Assembly: GCA_965227695.1 (NCBI GenBank) | Contig: OZ245760.1 | Coordinates: forward strand, 1,922,001-1,986,000 | Origin: UBA1858 sp965227695 | GTDB lineage: Bacteria > Pseudomonadota > Gammaproteobacteria > UBA4575 | Direction of reading: 5' to 3' | Length of the DNA stretch: 64,000 nucleotides | In this document: positions 1 to 8,413 of the stretch, one piece after another | Numbering within the stretch: position 1 is the first letter of the stretch | Layout: every line of letters starts with the position of its first letter | Position numbers and translations under genes: made by a program | Notes under the pieces: generated by a model | Seen by the model: the letters and a program-made list of their open reading frames with translations, nothing else | What the model was told of the DNA's origin: nothing | Databases searched by the model: none

Positions 1-1387
1 ACACATCGGGCAGTTTGCCTTCACCTTTTTGAAGGCGCTTATAACGACGTGTCAGTGCCTGGGTCATGGCCGCATAATCATCGCCGGGGGTAATCTCTTC
101 AATATTGAATTTACGATACTCCGACTTGCTTGGCCCTTCACGGTCAAAAACCACGCAGGAAGCGACGGTCAGCGTGCCTGAAGTATGACTGATATCAAAA
201 CATTCCATGCGCCGAATGGGCCGATCGAAATTTAAAGCCTCTTCCAATGCCAGGTAACGTTGCTCCATCCCCGCCTGGCTGGCCAGACGAGACTCAATCG
301 CAGTCGCCACATTTTTGTTGGCAAAATCCAGCCAGCGTGCGCGTTTGCCGCGAACCGAGGAAGTGATTTTTACCTTGCCATTACACTGATTTGATAACAT
401 TTCAGCCAGTAACTCACTTTCGGCCGGTTTGACCCCGGTAATAATTTCTTCAGGGGGCTTGCGGTGCAAATAATACTGGCCAATGAACGCGGCCAATAAT
501 TCTTCCTCGCCATAGTGTGCCGGCGTTTTAGGAAAAAAACATTTGTTACCGAGATTCATTTTATTGCGCACCTGAAACACCTGCACACAGGCCAGTGCAT
601 CCTTGAGCTTACAGGTAATAATGTCGCAATCACCCGACAGATCACTCACGTACTGCTGTTGGGAGACCTGCCTTAATGCATCAATCTGGTCACGCAATCT
701 GGCCGCATGTTCAAATTCAAGCCTGTCTGATGCAGCCTGCATCTCCTCGACCAGATGACCGATCACCTGCTCGCTTTTACCCTGTAAAAATTTACGCGCA
801 TAATCCACGTCTTTTGCATAAACCTGCCGGCTCACCAGATTCACACACGGTGCAGTGCATCGATCTATCTGATATTGCAGGCATGGACGTGAGCGATTGC
901 GGTAATAGCTTTCGCTGCATTGCCTGACTTTAAATGTTTTTTGCAGCAGGTTTAACGTTTCACGCACCGCGCCCACACTGGCGTAAGGACCAAAATATTC
1001 TCCTTTTGTTTTTCTCGTACCACGGTAAAAACTTAAACCGGGAAATTCATGATTGGACAATAAAATATAGGGATAGCTTTTATCATCACGCAGCAGAATA
1101 TTATATTTGGGGCGCAGCTCTTTAATTAAATTATTTTCCAGCAGCAGCGCTTCTGCTTCAGTATTCGTCACTGTGACTTCAACGCCGGCGACCTGCTGCA
1201 TCATCTGCTGAATACGCAGACTAATCGTACTGCGGTTGAAATATGAAGAAACACGTTTTTTCAGATTCTTGGCTTTACCTATATACAACACGGTGCTGTC
1301 AGCATGAATCATGCGGTAAACACCTGGCTGCTGCGTCAGGGTTTTTAAAAACGCCTTATCATCAAATTTTTCAGAATGCTTCGTCAT
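1..1387 (-). CDS. uvrC: UvrC, excinuclease ABC subunit C (3' part missing)
   Basis: UvrC makes both incisions around a UvrB-bound lesion in nucleotide-excision repair. The frame opens at ATG 1387 and is still open at base 1, giving about 462 of the usual ~600 residues; this is a window cut, not a gene truncation. Visible parts: N-terminal GIY-YIG nuclease (GVY at 22-24, YIGKAKNLKKR from 35), a cysteine cluster (PCLQYQIDRCTAPC, about 166-181), the UvrB-binding UVR motif (EFEHAARLRDQIDAL, about 220-237) and the start of the RNase H-like second nuclease (ECFDISH, about 395-401). The HhH domains lie outside. It starts 18 bp after the stop of the uracil-DNA glycosylase gene on the same strand, so the two DNA-repair genes are probably co-transcribed. 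Confidence 0.97.
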   Translation of the reverse strand, partial: MTKHSEKFDDKAFLKTLTQQPGVYRMIHADSTVLYIGKAKNLKKRVSSYFNRSTISLRIQQMMQQVAGVEVTVTNTEAEALLLENNLIKELRPKYNILLRDDKSYPYILLSNHEFPGLSFYRGTRKTKGEYFGPYASVGAVRETLNLLQKTFKVRQCSESYYRNRSRPCLQYQIDRCTAPCVNLVSRQVYAKDVDYARKFLQGKSEQVIGHLVEEMQAASDRLEFEHAARLRDQIDALRQVSQQQYVSDLSGDCDIITCKLKDALACVQVFQVRNKMNLGNKCFFPKTPAHYGEEELLAAFIGQYYLHRKPPEEIITGVKPAESELLAEMLSNQCNGKVKITSSVRGKRARWLDFANKNVATAIESRLASQAGMEQRYLALEEALNFDRPIRRMECFDISHTSGTLTVASCVVFDREGPSKSEYRKFNIEEITPGDDYAAMTQALTRRYKRLQKGEGKLPDV

Positions 1388-1405
1388 TATTAATCAACTA
1401 TTCGT

Positions 1406-2041
1406 TCAGCTATTAATAAGTTCGGTTATTTTAGCGAAAACCGCTTCAAATTGTTCTGTTGTAAGGCGTTTGGTTGACGTGTTGTAGCGACTACAGTGGT
1501 AAGAATCCACCAAAGTGAAACGGTCAGGCAAATCATGCACGGCACCATGTGAAAACGGATAGTCTTTTAAGCGTTTGCCGACAGATCGCAGCGTTGTTTC
1601 ATGGGCAATTCTTCCAAGTGCCAATACAATATGGTTGTTATTAAGTAGCGACAATTCCTGCTGAATATACTGATTACAGGTTCTGATCTCTGCCGGCGTC
1701 GGCTTGTTTTGCGGGGGCACACATTTTACCGCATTGGTAATGCGCGCATTGATCAGTCTCAACCCATCGTTGGCGTGGTGCGATTCGGGGGCACTCGAGA
1801 ATCCAAACTTATATAGTGTTTGATACAGCAGCAGGCCGGCATAATCCCCGGTAAAAGGTCGTCCAGTGGCATTGGCACCATGCAGACCGGGTGCCAGCCC
1901 GACAATCAGCAGTCTCGCATCCTCATCACCAAATGGAGGGACCGGTTTACAGAAGTACTCCGGGTATTTCTTTTTCGATTCTGACAGGTAAGTGGCCAGG
2001 CGTGGACACTGTTTACAACGAGTAGAAAATGTTTTTGTCAC
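1406..2041 (-). CDS. Family-5 uracil-DNA glycosylase (UDGb type)
   Basis: Removes uracil, and in this family other deaminated bases, from DNA. The 211-residue protein carries the UDGb motif GLAPGLHGANATGRPFTGD at 48-66, where Asn/Asp of other UDG families is replaced, and the C-terminal SYHCSRYN motif. Cysteines at 9, 12, 31 and 107 fit the four ligands of the [4Fe-4S] cluster typical of family 4/5 enzymes. The start is GTG (2039-2041); no in-frame ATG lies near. It precedes uvrC by 18 bp, so base-excision and nucleotide-excision repair genes share a probable transcript. Family assignment is firm from motifs; preferred substrate is inferred. Confidence 0.9.
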   Translation of the reverse strand: MTKTFSTRCKQCPRLATYLSESKKKYPEYFCKPVPPFGDEDARLLIVGLAPGLHGANATGRPFTGDYAGLLLYQTLYKFGFSSAPESHHANDGLRLINARITNAVKCVPPQNKPTPAEIRTCNQYIQQELSLLNNNHIVLALGRIAHETTLRSVGKRLKDYPFSHGAVHDLPDRFTLVDSYHCSRYNTSTKRLTTEQFEAVFAKITELINS

Positions 2042-2383
2042 CAGCGAAGGTCTCTGTTGTGATTTTTTGGGTGATGATGGCTGTGCAGCCAGTATTGAAT
2101 AAGTTTACGGCATCCGGGCCTGACTTAAAAACCTGGCCGGTAGCGCACTATGAATGAACATCCGCGACCGTTGACTTAAGTAACCAGGCGTTGCTTTCCA
2201 CCCTGCCCGACATTGGTATGAACCGAAACAGAATTTCCCGTCATCCTCAGTGGAGAATGGTTAATAGACAGACAATTTCAATGCCTGTTACGGTAGCCAA
2301 AAAGCTCAATCAGATTGATATGACCGGTAAGCCTGCTATGTTGATATGATGCGTGATTGCACTTAAGCACATATCACCTGATA

Positions 2384-2406
2384 AGCCCGCAGGCAATAAT
2401 GCGGGT
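2384..2406 (-). terminator. Hairpin just after fabH stop
   Basis: A stem CCCGCA / TGCGGG with an 8-base loop lies immediately beyond the fabH stop codon (2408-2410) in the direction of transcription. No clear T-run follows, so it may be a weak or Rho-assisted terminator. It supports fabH being the last gene of its cluster. The rest of 2042-2383 holds no gene I can recognise. Confidence 0.4.
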
Positions 2407-2407
2407 G

Positions 2408-3376
2408 TCAGAAGATTAACAGGGCCGACCCCCAGGTAAACCCGCCGCCAAATGCTTCCAGAATCACCGATTCACCTTTTTTTATTCTTCCATCTCTAAC
2501 CGCCGTATCCAGGGCCAGCGGGATGGAAGCTGCGGAAGTGTTACCGTGCCGGTCTACTGTCACCACCACATTTTCCATTGGCAGTTTTAATTTTTTTGCG
2601 GTCGCCTGAATGATACGGGTGTTTGCCTGGTGGGGCACCAGCCAGTCAATTTGCGATTTTTCAAAGTTATTCGCTGCAAGCGTTTCATCGGCAATCTTGC
2701 CAAGGGTATTCACTGCCATTTTGAATACCTCATTGCCTTTCATATAAATATAGGCTTCTCCCTGCTTTAGCAGATCATAGCCTTCTGAAATGCCACGCGG
2801 CACATGTAGCAGATGTTCATAACTGCCATCGGCATGCAGATGAGTTGACAGTATGCCCGGATCGTCGCTGGCCTCCAGCACGACCGCACCACCTCCATCA
2901 GCAAACAGGACGCAGGTGCTTCGGTCGGTCCAGTCCACGATGCGCGACAGTGTCTCAGCACCAATCACGAGCGCCGTGGTTGCGGCACCAGTCTTAATAA
3001 ATTTATCGGCAATTGACAGTGCATAGACAAAGCCGGTGCACACTGCCTGCACATCAAAAGCGGGACAGCCATGTATATCCAGTCTTTTCTGGATCAGGCA
3101 GGCCGTGCTTGGAAAGACTTTGTCCGGCGTGGTGGTGGCCACGATAATCAGATCAATATCATCTTTTGTTTTCCCGGCCATCTTCATTGCCCGCCGGGCA
3201 GCAACCACACCCAGGTCGGCCGTGGTTTCTCCTTCTGCGGCGATATGGCGTTCTCTGATGCCGGTTCTTTCACGAATCCAATCATCTGAAGTATCTACCA
3301 TGGCTTCAAGATCTTTATTGGTAAGAATCTTCTCCGGCAGACAGCTTCCAGTACCGATGATTTTTGAGTAGTTCAT
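2408..3376 (-). CDS. fabH: Beta-ketoacyl-ACP synthase III (KASIII)
   Basis: Condenses acetyl-CoA with malonyl-ACP to start type II fatty-acid synthesis. The 322-residue protein has normal length for FabH and the complete Cys-His-Asn triad: C113 in QAVCTGF, H249 in VPHQANTRI and N279 in HGNTSAAS. The glycine-rich C-terminus (EAFGGGFTWGSALL) is typical. It follows plsX by 5 bp and ends a yceD-rpmF-plsX-fabH unit. Unlike the common gammaproteobacterial arrangement, fabD, fabG and acpP do not follow; the next gene is a DNA glycosylase. Confidence 0.97.
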   Translation of the reverse strand: MNYSKIIGTGSCLPEKILTNKDLEAMVDTSDDWIRERTGIRERHIAAEGETTADLGVVAARRAMKMAGKTKDDIDLIIVATTTPDKVFPSTACLIQKRLDIHGCPAFDVQAVCTGFVYALSIADKFIKTGAATTALVIGAETLSRIVDWTDRSTCVLFADGGGAVVLEASDDPGILSTHLHADGSYEHLLHVPRGISEGYDLLKQGEAYIYMKGNEVFKMAVNTLGKIADETLAANNFEKSQIDWLVPHQANTRIIQATAKKLKLPMENVVVTVDRHGNTSAASIPLALDTAVRDGRIKKGESVILEAFGGGFTWGSALLIF

Positions 3377-3381
3377 TTGGG

Positions 3382-4389
3382 TTATGCTAAATAATTTTCC
3401 AGTTGTTTATCAATTAAAGCAGGTACGCCTTTTTTTGCTTCAATGTAGGCAATAGAAATTGCATGTTCGAAAGAGAATGCATCCGCACCCCCATGACTTT
3501 TGATGACTATTCCTTTCAAACCGAGCAAAGACGCCCCATTATAGCGTCTGGGATCAATAGAGTTCTTAAATTCTTTCAAAATAGGTGTCGCAAACATGGC
3601 AACAACTCTGGTGTAGAGATTCTTGGTAAATGAGCGTTTGGCATAATCCGATATCAGTCTGGCAACACCTTCACTTGTTTTAAGTGATACATTGCCCACG
3701 AATCCGTCACAGGCAATGACATCGACATCGCCACAAAAAATATCATCACCTTCGACGTAGCCAATATAATTTAGCTGGCTTTTTTCCAGCAAAAGATTTG
3801 CCTCTTTCACCTGGTCATTCCCTTTAATGGCTTCGGAGCCAACATTAAGCAAGCCAACTTTGGGCGCGGGGATGTCATCTACCGCTTTCGCCAGCACGGA
3901 ACCCATCACCGCAAACTGAAAAAGATTTTCTGCCTTGCAGTCAACATTGGCTCCAAGATCAAGCATATGCGTATGACCATTCAGCGCCGGCAGTGTCGTG
4001 TTGATTGCCGGGCGATCAATTCCCGCCAGGGTATGCAAAACATATCTGGCGGTCGCCATCAGAGCGCCTGTATTACCGGCACTCACGCAAGCCTGTGCAC
4101 GGCCTTCTTTTACCAGATTAATTGACACGCGCATGGATGAGTCTTTCTTTGCGCGCAAGGCCTGTGCAGGTGGCTCATGCATTTCAACAATCTGGGATGC
4201 ATGCTGGATAGTTAGTCTTTCAATGGCGGGGCTGGTATACCCGGAAAGCTGTTGTTCAATTTGTTCCTGATCACCGACCAGTATCAGGTCAAGATCATCA
4301 TGTTTCGTCAGGGCGCTTAAAGCTGCCGGCACGATCACCTGCGGGCCATGGTCTCCACCCATGGCATCAAGCGCAATGGTACTTTTCAT
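3382..4389 (-). CDS. plsX: Phosphate acyltransferase PlsX
   Basis: Converts acyl-ACP to acyl-phosphate, the acyl donor for PlsY in phospholipid synthesis; peripheral at the inner membrane. The 335 residues begin with the family signature IALDAMGGDHGP and contain the conserved VSAGNTGALMA and CDGFVGN segments. Length is close to the usual 330-350. It lies 83 bp after rpmF and 5 bp before fabH, the classical cluster that ties ribosome-protein L32 and membrane-lipid synthesis. The ATG at 4389 is preceded by AAAGAG-like sequence. Confidence 0.96.
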   Translation of the reverse strand: MKSTIALDAMGGDHGPQVIVPAALSALTKHDDLDLILVGDQEQIEQQLSGYTSPAIERLTIQHASQIVEMHEPPAQALRAKKDSSMRVSINLVKEGRAQACVSAGNTGALMATARYVLHTLAGIDRPAINTTLPALNGHTHMLDLGANVDCKAENLFQFAVMGSVLAKAVDDIPAPKVGLLNVGSEAIKGNDQVKEANLLLEKSQLNYIGYVEGDDIFCGDVDVIACDGFVGNVSLKTSEGVARLISDYAKRSFTKNLYTRVVAMFATPILKEFKNSIDPRRYNGASLLGLKGIVIKSHGGADAFSFEHAISIAYIEAKKGVPALIDKQLENYLA

Positions 4390-4472
4390 CTCTTTTAATG
4401 TGCAGGTAACAACACATTAAAGGTGCTGTTATATTCATCCATGACACTGACTATAGCAGCAACATGAGACAG

Positions 4473-4667
4473 TTATTCCTCGTCTTCGTCCAGTTCATCC
4501 TGCTTGATAACCTGGCGACCACGATAGTAACCATCCGCACTGATGTGGTGTCGGCGATGCGTCTCGCCGGTGGAAGGCTCGATAGAAAGTGTTGCTGCAG
4601 ATAAAGCATCATGTGCGCGACGCATTCCTCTGCGTGATGGTGTTTTGCGTCTTTGTTGTACTGCCAT
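4473..4667 (-). CDS. rpmF: 50S ribosomal protein L32
   Basis: Structural protein of the large ribosomal subunit. The N-terminus MAVQQRRKTPSRRGMRRAHD is diagnostic. The C-terminus has an acidic extension (QDELDEDEE) beyond the common 56-57 residues, giving 64. ATG 4667 has a GGAG ribosome-binding site about 8 bases upstream. No zinc-binding cysteines are present, so this is the Cys-free form of L32. It lies 20 bp after yceD, as in Escherichia coli. Confidence 0.97.
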   Translation of the reverse strand: MAVQQRRKTPSRRGMRRAHDALSAATLSIEPSTGETHRRHHISADGYYRGRQVIKQDELDEDEE

Positions 4668-4687
4668 GGGTTTTCTCCAGTCTAGCT

Positions 4688-5206
4688 TTAAAGTTTCAGG
4701 TCTTTTAGTTTTGCAAACGGATTTTGTTTTTCATCCGCGGGTACTTCATCAAATTCATGCATTAAGTGCTTTACAGCCGGATCACAATCCTGTTCATTCT
4801 CATGCCTTGACACAATGGGCATTGACAGAATAATTTCATCTTCTATTAACGTCGCCGTCGTGATGGTTGGGCCCGAGTATTCAAAGATTTCGTGTCCTTC
4901 TTCACTGGCCCGCTCAACCAGATCAGGCGTCACCAGTAATAGCTGAAAATCGCTGCGTATGGAAACAGACGTGTCTTTCATACATCGCTGACACAATTGC
5001 ACGATCTCACCTTCAATAGTACCTTTAACCATCGGAAACTGTAACGAGGACATTGAAAATGCCATCGTGACATAAAAATTACTTTCCGAGTTGGGTGCCA
5101 GCTCCATTATTCTTGGCAAATCATGGGCACTAATGATGCCTGCGAGCTGACGTCCACGATTGGCATAGAGAATCGGGTCAAAACGCAGTGGAAGATCGTT
5201 GCTCAT
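4688..5206 (-). CDS. yceD: YceD, 23S rRNA accumulation protein (DUF177)
   Basis: YceD-family proteins are needed for normal 23S rRNA levels and are almost always encoded next to rpmF. From ATG 5206 the product is 172 residues (MSNDLPLRFDP...), matching the E. coli length of 173; a longer version from a TTG at 5263 would add 19 residues unlike the family and is not preferred. The conserved LCQRCMK motif (two cysteines) and the acidic DCDPAVKHLMHEF segment are seen. It is divergent from maf, with about 100 bp between the two starts holding both promoters. Confidence 0.9.
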   Translation of the reverse strand: MSNDLPLRFDPILYANRGRQLAGIISAHDLPRIMELAPNSESNFYVTMAFSMSSLQFPMVKGTIEGEIVQLCQRCMKDTSVSIRSDFQLLLVTPDLVERASEEGHEIFEYSGPTITTATLIEDEIILSMPIVSRHENEQDCDPAVKHLMHEFDEVPADEKQNPFAKLKDLKL

Positions 5207-5306
5207 TCGGCGGCCAAGTGTATAGATTGACTTTAGTTTCGTCAAAGTTTTTACTGAAATCAACCACTTCTTGGGTTCATTTCACTCATTCAATTGGAAA
5301 AACCAC

Positions 5307-5885
5307 ATGACTCGTCTAATTCTAGCTTCCAGTTCTCCCTATCGACGCGAATTACTCCAGCGATTAAAGCTCAATTTTGAGTGTATGTCGCCGGATATTG
5401 ATGAAACGCAGCAACCGGATGAAGCACCAGGCGACTACGTACAGCGTTTAGCGGTTGAAAAAGCAGCAAAGATTAGTCAGCGTCATCCGGACTCCCTGAT
5501 TATCGGGTCAGATCAGTGCAGCGTGAATGACGGTCTGATTCTGGGTAAACCGCGCGATCGTGCCGATGCCATGGCGCAGTTGAATGCAGCGTCAGGCAAA
5601 CAGCTTGTTTTTATGACCGCTGTCAGTCTGCAGCACGCGGCGTCGGGCTGGCAAACACAATGGCTGAACCAGTTTTTTGTATCTTTCAGACAACTCAGTC
5701 AGGAAGAAATCGAACGTTATGTTGATCGCGAGGAACCTTATAACTGTGCAGGCAGTTTTAAATCCGAGCAACTTGGCATTGCCCTGTGCCACTCGATGCA
5801 GGGCGATGATCCTACTGCGCTTGTCGGCTTGCCCCTGATCAAACTGGCACAGGCGCTACGTGAATTTGGCTTTCAGGTTCCATAA
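5307..5885 (+). CDS. maf: Maf-family nucleotide pyrophosphatase, YceF type
   Basis: Maf proteins hydrolyse non-canonical NTPs; the YceF branch prefers 7-methyl-GTP. Begins LILASSSPYRRELLQRL at the N-terminus, with the catalytic-Asp segment IIGSDQCS near residue 70 and the GKPRDRADA segment after it. From ATG 5307 the product is 192 residues, close to YceF (194); an upstream frame extension from 5271 does not match the family. Its position back to back with yceD-rpmF supports the YceF subfamily, although I infer the substrate from family and context only. Confidence 0.92.
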   Translation: MTRLILASSSPYRRELLQRLKLNFECMSPDIDETQQPDEAPGDYVQRLAVEKAAKISQRHPDSLIIGSDQCSVNDGLILGKPRDRADAMAQLNAASGKQLVFMTAVSLQHAASGWQTQWLNQFFVSFRQLSQEEIERYVDREEPYNCAGSFKSEQLGIALCHSMQGDDPTALVGLPLIKLAQALREFGFQVP

Positions 5886-6015
5886 AACAACCGCATTCAA
5901 AGCGATAGAAAAAACAGCTCATCATGCATAATACTGGTGATCAAAGCGCTATTAAAAAATATAAAAAGCGCCTGAGACTGCAATCCCGAATCATACCGAT
6001 GGCGATATCTGCAAA

Positions 6016-6957
6016 TTATCGCAGCCGCACACCTTCAAGCCAGAGCCTGAGCTCGGAAGCAAGCGTCTGACCGATTCGTCCGGCAAGACGTTGCAAAATA
6101 TCTTCGCGATATGAATAGTCGATAATGTTTTCCACGCCGACAACCTCCCGCGCCACATACCCCGCGCTGCCAAGACCATCCACCAGCCCCAGCTCCATCG
6201 CTTTTGAACCGGTCCAGAACAAACCGCTGAATAATTTCGGATCATCAGACAGGCGATCACCCCTTCCCTCTTTGACACGGTCGATGAACTCCTGGTGAAT
6301 TTCATCAAGCATGGATTGAACATGCTGTTTCTCGACCGGATTCACCGGGGAAAACGGGTCAAGAATAGCTTTATGTTCACCGGCGGTTAATAAACGCCTC
6401 TCGATACCCAGTTTATCAATCGCCTCTTCCAGTCCAAAACCATCCATGCGAACACCGATCGACCCAACAATACTGGATTCATTGGCGAATATTTTATCGG
6501 CCGCGACCGCCACGTATACACCCCCCGAGGCGCAGATATCTGAGATCACTGCATAGATTGGCTTTGTCGGGTGAAGCTCCCTGAGCCGAATGATTTCGTT
6601 GTTTATGTAGGCCGACTGGACGGGCGAGCCGCCCGGGCTGTTTATGCTAAGAATGACCGCGGCAGAATTCTCATTTTCGAATGCGGCGCGCAAACCCGAA
6701 ACGACATTATTGGCACTGGCATCTTCCCCATCGGCAATAATGCCGGACAACTTAACCAACGCCGTGTGACGTTCATGCAGCATCAATCTTTCGGTCTTGT
6801 TGGAACCCACCACGGCAATCAAAAAGAAAACCAGATAAACCGCGAAAAAAAGCTTAAAAAATATCCCCCAGCGCCTGGCGCGACGCTGCTCCTTTAAGCC
6901 TGCCTGTGCCAGCTCAACAATCGCCTGGCGTTCCCAGTTTGGTTTTGAATCATCCAT
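6016..6957 (-). CDS. S49-family signal peptide peptidase, membrane bound
   Basis: Protease of the SppA/SohB family, which degrades signal peptides and other membrane-associated peptides at the inner membrane. The 313 residues comprise a cytosolic start, one transmembrane segment at about 33-51, and a single S49 domain with the Ser-Lys dyad: S144 in CASGGVY and K196 in GEHKAILDPF. The single domain marks the short (36-kDa) type, not the tandem-domain E. coli SppA. It lies 79 bp downstream of rluC on the same strand and probably shares its transcript. Confidence 0.92.
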   Translation of the reverse strand: MDDSKPNWERQAIVELAQAGLKEQRRARRWGIFFKLFFAVYLVFFLIAVVGSNKTERLMLHERHTALVKLSGIIADGEDASANNVVSGLRAAFENENSAAVILSINSPGGSPVQSAYINNEIIRLRELHPTKPIYAVISDICASGGVYVAVAADKIFANESSIVGSIGVRMDGFGLEEAIDKLGIERRLLTAGEHKAILDPFSPVNPVEKQHVQSMLDEIHQEFIDRVKEGRGDRLSDDPKLFSGLFWTGSKAMELGLVDGLGSAGYVAREVVGVENIIDYSYREDILQRLAGRIGQTLASELRLWLEGVRLR

Positions 6958-7036
6958 GTAATTTAAGTTACCTCACTATCAGTCGCCATAAGTGCGACGT
7001 GTATGTTATTTGCTTATTGTAGCATGTGAAAACGCG

Positions 7037-7996
7037 CTACCGTCCATGCCAGGCTCCTTTTCTGATGTTGTTGCACACCGCGTCAAGCTCAGCAGGCAGC
7101 GGGGCATAAAACTCCACATTCTGACTCAGGCCGGCCAGCGGAAGTTTCAGATATTCTGCATGCAAAAACATGCGCTTTAAACCCAGCGTTTGCATGAAGC
7201 GGTTATATTCATAATCACCATAGCGATCATCGCCGGCAATCGGGTGTCCTTCCTGTTTGACATGCACACGAATCTGGTGTGTCCGTCCAGTTAACAGGCT
7301 CCCCGTCATCAGACTGTGGTTATTGATTATTTCCCTGGTTGTCACAATTGTTTGTGCACACTTGCCTTGATTATTGGCAACCATTTTTGCACCACGCGAA
7401 GCATGGTACTGTTTTTCCAGCGCATGTGATACGCAGTGACGACTGACACGCCATTGACCCTTTACCAGGAATACGTAATCTTTTTGCGCATGATCTGCAT
7501 GGAGCGCCTGTTGCACGTCAATCAACGCCCGCCTGGATTTTGCAATGACCAGACAGCCACTGGTCTGTTTATCAATACGGTGGGCTAATTCCATGAAAGG
7601 TTGGTGCTCGCGGCTTGCCCGAAATACTTCGATGACACCCAAATGGTCTCCCGTACCGCTATGCACTGCGATGCCTGCCGGTTTATTAATCACCAGCAAA
7701 TGTTCATCTTCATGAATGATATGCTGTTCAAGCTGTTCGATAAGCTGAGCAGACGGACCCACCGACGGACTATCGCGGGTGGCATCCGCCAACGGCGGCA
7801 AACGCACCAGATCTCCTGCCTGAATTCGATAAACGGGTTTGACGCGTCCTTTATTCACTCTCACTTCGCCACGTCTTAATGCACGGTAAATTCGGCTTTT
7901 TGGCACGTTGCTGAACTTTGACAATAAAAAATTGTCTATTCGTTGACCAGCATGGTGTGAATCTATTTCTATTAATTTTACTTTACTGACAGTCAC
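7037..7996 (-). CDS. rluC: 23S rRNA pseudouridine synthase RluC
   Basis: Isomerises uridines 955, 2504 and 2580 (E. coli numbering) of 23S rRNA. The 319-residue protein has an S4 RNA-binding domain (about 18-70: RIDNFLLSKFSNVPKSRIYR) and the RluA-type catalytic domain with the motif HRIDKQTSG, catalytic Asp at 142, plus the distal GRTHQIRVH motif. It is divergent from rne, the same arrangement as in E. coli, which together with length separates it from RluD. Confidence 0.95.
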   Translation of the reverse strand: MTVSKVKLIEIDSHHAGQRIDNFLLSKFSNVPKSRIYRALRRGEVRVNKGRVKPVYRIQAGDLVRLPPLADATRDSPSVGPSAQLIEQLEQHIIHEDEHLLVINKPAGIAVHSGTGDHLGVIEVFRASREHQPFMELAHRIDKQTSGCLVIAKSRRALIDVQQALHADHAQKDYVFLVKGQWRVSRHCVSHALEKQYHASRGAKMVANNQGKCAQTIVTTREIINNHSLMTGSLLTGRTHQIRVHVKQEGHPIAGDDRYGDYEYNRFMQTLGLKRMFLHAEYLKLPLAGLSQNVEFYAPLPAELDAVCNNIRKGAWHGR

Positions 7997-8017
7997 TTAT
8001 ATAAATATCTATGGTCG

Positions 8018-8046
8018 TTGCCGGTTTTGCAAATGATTGATATAGT
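8018..8046 (+). promoter_or_regulatory. Candidate sigma-70 promoter for rne with long leader
   Basis: TTGCCG (8018-8023), a 17-bp spacer and TATAGT (8041-8046) form a good sigma-70 promoter pointing to rne. Initiation near 8053 would give a leader of about 360 nt before the rne ATG at 8414. E. coli rne has a similarly long 5' UTR through which RNase E autoregulates its own mRNA. The leader function here is inferred from that parallel; no specific hairpin homologous to the E. coli element was identified. No convincing gene lies in 7997-8413. Confidence 0.5.
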
Positions 8047-8413
8047 TGGCATGCTATGTTGCGTGAGGACTGTTTGTACATGTCACTCATAACCACTCCC
8101 GGGCGCAACCCGGAAGTGGCGCGAACAGGCAAAATGCTAAATTACCTCATTCTGAACTCATCTATCGGCAGGATATCTGCAGTGATAGCGAGTCAGGATA
8201 ATAACAATTTTACTACCGTTGAAACGGATAAAGTAAATTAATAAAGAATGTTCATTCTACTTCCTGTGTTTAACCTGATCACCCGGTGTTGCCTGGCACC
8301 GAGACGACCAACTGTGGGTGGTGCGCATAAATTTTTATTACCAGGATTTTCCGCGCGCAAATCAACTCAGGTCTATCAATGGTTGGAAGCAGAAATAGAA
8401 AACCGAGACCCCT

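Noticed and set aside
8056..8241. Short frame in the rne leader
   Set aside because: No ribosome-binding site or recognisable product; the position is explained by a long regulatory 5' UTR.
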